NCBI GenBank assembly: GCA_002293605.1
Contig: DBDO01000050.1
Span: 10,481-17,370, forward strand
Length of the DNA stretch: 6,890 nt
Reading direction: 5' to 3'
From: Desulfovibrionaceae bacterium UBA930
GTDB lineage: Bacteria; Desulfobacterota; Desulfovibrionia; Desulfovibrionales; Desulfovibrionaceae
Under the pieces are notes generated by a model, which saw nothing but the letters and a program-made list of their open reading frames with translations, made no database searches and was not told the origin of the DNA. Made by a program: the position numbers and the translations under genes. Each line of letters begins with the position of its first letter. Within the stretch, counting starts at the first letter, position 1. Shown here in pieces: positions 5,758 to 6,890 of this stretch.

Positions 5758-6798
5758 ATGTCCACTTTTTTCGCCCTTTCTCCTCTCGCCCGGCTGCGGA
5801 GCGCCCTGCAGCGGCCGGCGATACTGCACCGGACGGTTCAGTATGCCTTTCTGGCCTTTTACCTCTATGTGGGGCTGCGCTTTTACGCCTATGCCCAGTG
5901 GGTTATGGGCCTCAGTGCCGACTACGTACCGAAACCGGCTTCTGTGGAGGCTTTTTTGCCCATCAGCGCCCTGCTCGCGGCCAAGCGCCTGCTCTTTACG
6001 GGAGAGTATGACCTTGTGCACCCTGCCGGGCTGACCATTCTGCTTTTTGCCCTGGCTTCCTCCCTACTGTTCCGGAAAGCCTTTTGCGGCTATCTGTGTC
6101 CGGCAGGTACGCTTTCCATGCTGCTGGGCAGGCTGGGCAAAGCCCTGGGCCTGCGCTGCCGGATGCCGGGCTGGCTCTCCCTTGTACTCTCACTGCCCAA
6201 GTATGCGATCTTGCTGTTTTTTGTATATTTGCTGCTGATACAGATGGATCTGCCCGCCATCGAGGGCTTTTTGCGCACGCCCTACAATATGGCAGCTGAC
6301 ACCAAGATGCTCTTGTTTTTCCTGCATCCGAGCCCAACCCTGCTGATCATTCTCGGGCTGCTTCTGCTCGGGGGAATGCTGTTTCCCGCCTTCTGGTGCC
6401 GGGGTTTTTGCCCTTACGGCGCCCTGCTCGGCCTGTTTTCCCTGTTTTCACCCCTGGCGCTTTGGCGCAACGCAACACGCTGCACCGGCTGCCGCCGCTG
6501 TTCGCGTGCCTGCCCTTCGCGCATCCCGGTATATGAAAAATCGCGTCTGTCCAATCCGGAATGCCTTGGCTGCACGGAATGCATAGGGGCCTGCCCGGAG
6601 CCGGACTGTTTGCAACTGCGTTTCGGCTATACCGCCAAGGCCCGGATTCTGCCGTTCTGGAGCGCGCTTGCGGGAAGCCTGATGCTGCTCTGCCTTATGT
6701 ATTTTTGGGCCGTGAGCAGCGGCAACTGGACGAGCCGTGTTCCCGCAGACATGCTGCGCGAGCACCACGTCAATATCAGCAGGATGGAACATCCCTGA
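5758..6798 (+). CDS. NapH-like polyferredoxin membrane protein, two [4Fe-4S] clusters
   Basis: This is an inner-membrane electron-transfer protein of the Fer4_5/NapH-NosR-like group. Such proteins pass electrons between quinol or membrane donors and redox partners. In the 346-residue product, hydrophobic segments lie at about 27-50, 91-106, 147-163, 195-212 and 297-319. Two CxxxCP motifs sit near membrane ends: CGYLCP (Cys110, Cys114) and CRGFCP (Cys214, Cys218). They are followed by two ferredoxin motifs: Cys242-245-248-252-Pro and Cys269-272-275-279-Pro. PVEAFLPISAL-type sequence at about 62-72 (here ASVEAFLPISAL) is typical of this subgroup. The frame is open back to an ATG at 5560, but 5758 is preferred: GGAG lies 5 nt upstream, the extension looks non-coding, and it would cover the terminator hairpin and promoter. 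No periplasmic nitrate or nitrous-oxide reductase gene is visible nearby, so the partner is unknown and NapH or NosR proper is not claimed. Confidence 0.88.
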   Translation: MSTFFALSPLARLRSALQRPAILHRTVQYAFLAFYLYVGLRFYAYAQWVMGLSADYVPKPASVEAFLPISALLAAKRLLFTGEYDLVHPAGLTILLFALASSLLFRKAFCGYLCPAGTLSMLLGRLGKALGLRCRMPGWLSLVLSLPKYAILLFFVYLLLIQMDLPAIEGFLRTPYNMAADTKMLLFFLHPSPTLLIILGLLLLGGMLFPAFWCRGFCPYGALLGLFSLFSPLALWRNATRCTGCRRCSRACPSRIPVYEKSRLSNPECLGCTECIGACPEPDCLQLRFGYTAKARILPFWSALAGSLMLLCLMYFWAVSSGNWTSRVPADMLREHHVNISRMEHP

Positions 6799-6867
6799 GC
6801 GCGCGGTTCTCTTTGTCTGTACTTTTTCAGGGCCTTGCCGTAGCATAGAACGAATAGGGAGAGTAAT

Positions 6868-6890
6868 ATGCCACAAGTAGCTATTTTTAT
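6868..6890 (+). CDS. Start of an unidentified gene, cut by the window edge
   Basis: An ATG at 6868 is preceded by AGGGAGAG (6856-6863), a good ribosome binding site at normal spacing. The readable product is only MPQVAIF, hydrophobic after the first residues, before the window ends. The gap after the [4Fe-4S] protein gene is 69 bp on the same strand, with no clear terminator, so the two may be co-transcribed and this could encode a functional partner. Nothing supports a family assignment. Confidence 0.55.

Noticed and set aside
4394..6034. Plus-strand open frame of 546 codons across the deacetylase gene and the divergent intergenic region
   Set aside because: It is antisense to the deacetylase, passes through the hairpins and promoter region, and then runs out of frame through the real [4Fe-4S] protein gene. 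No motif supports it.

Overview
The window looks like chromosomal DNA of a motile, anaerobic, GC-rich Gram-negative bacterium. A Desulfovibrio-like (Desulfovibrionales) host fits best. That placement is inference from the gene mix: a fliG-fliH-fliI flagellar block, a DUF169 protein, a divergent polysaccharide deacetylase (DUF610/YibQ type) with a basic membrane-anchored N-terminus, and a NapH-like polyferredoxin membrane protein. No rRNA, tRNA, CRISPR array, insertion sequence or phage gene was seen.

Positions 1-101 hold no complete gene, only a hairpin at 31-49 that may end the flagellar transcript. Positions 102-3236 (minus strand, read right to left) are fliG, fliH and fliI, packed with 8-bp and 4-bp overlaps. 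FliG is the switch/rotor protein of the C-ring, FliH is the regulator and stator of the export ATPase, and FliI is the ATPase. Together they connect the rotor base to type III flagellar export. Neither fliF (commonly just upstream of fliG) nor a recognisable fliJ (commonly just after fliI) is next to them. A candidate sigma70-type promoter and a weak terminator in the 100-bp gap at 3237-3336 suggest fliGHI is transcribed on its own.

Positions 3337-5461 (minus strand) carry a cysteine-rich DUF169 protein and, upstream of it, a putative periplasmic divergent polysaccharide deacetylase. A 130-bp gap (4165-4294) separates them, in which I found no convincing promoter or terminator. Neither has an obvious functional link to the flagellar genes.

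Positions 5462-5757 are a 296-bp divergent intergenic region, unusually rich in inverted repeats. It contains a terminator-like hairpin on the plus strand that competes with an upstream alternative hairpin, a candidate promoter and two operator-like palindromes. From 5758 the plus strand encodes a membrane protein with two CxxxCP motifs and two [4Fe-4S] ferredoxin motifs. The first codons of another plus-strand gene follow at the right edge.

Most of the window is ordinary. The parts most worth a second look are the structured leader at 5521-5702, the uncharacterised DUF169 protein, and the isolation of fliGHI from fliF and fliJ.
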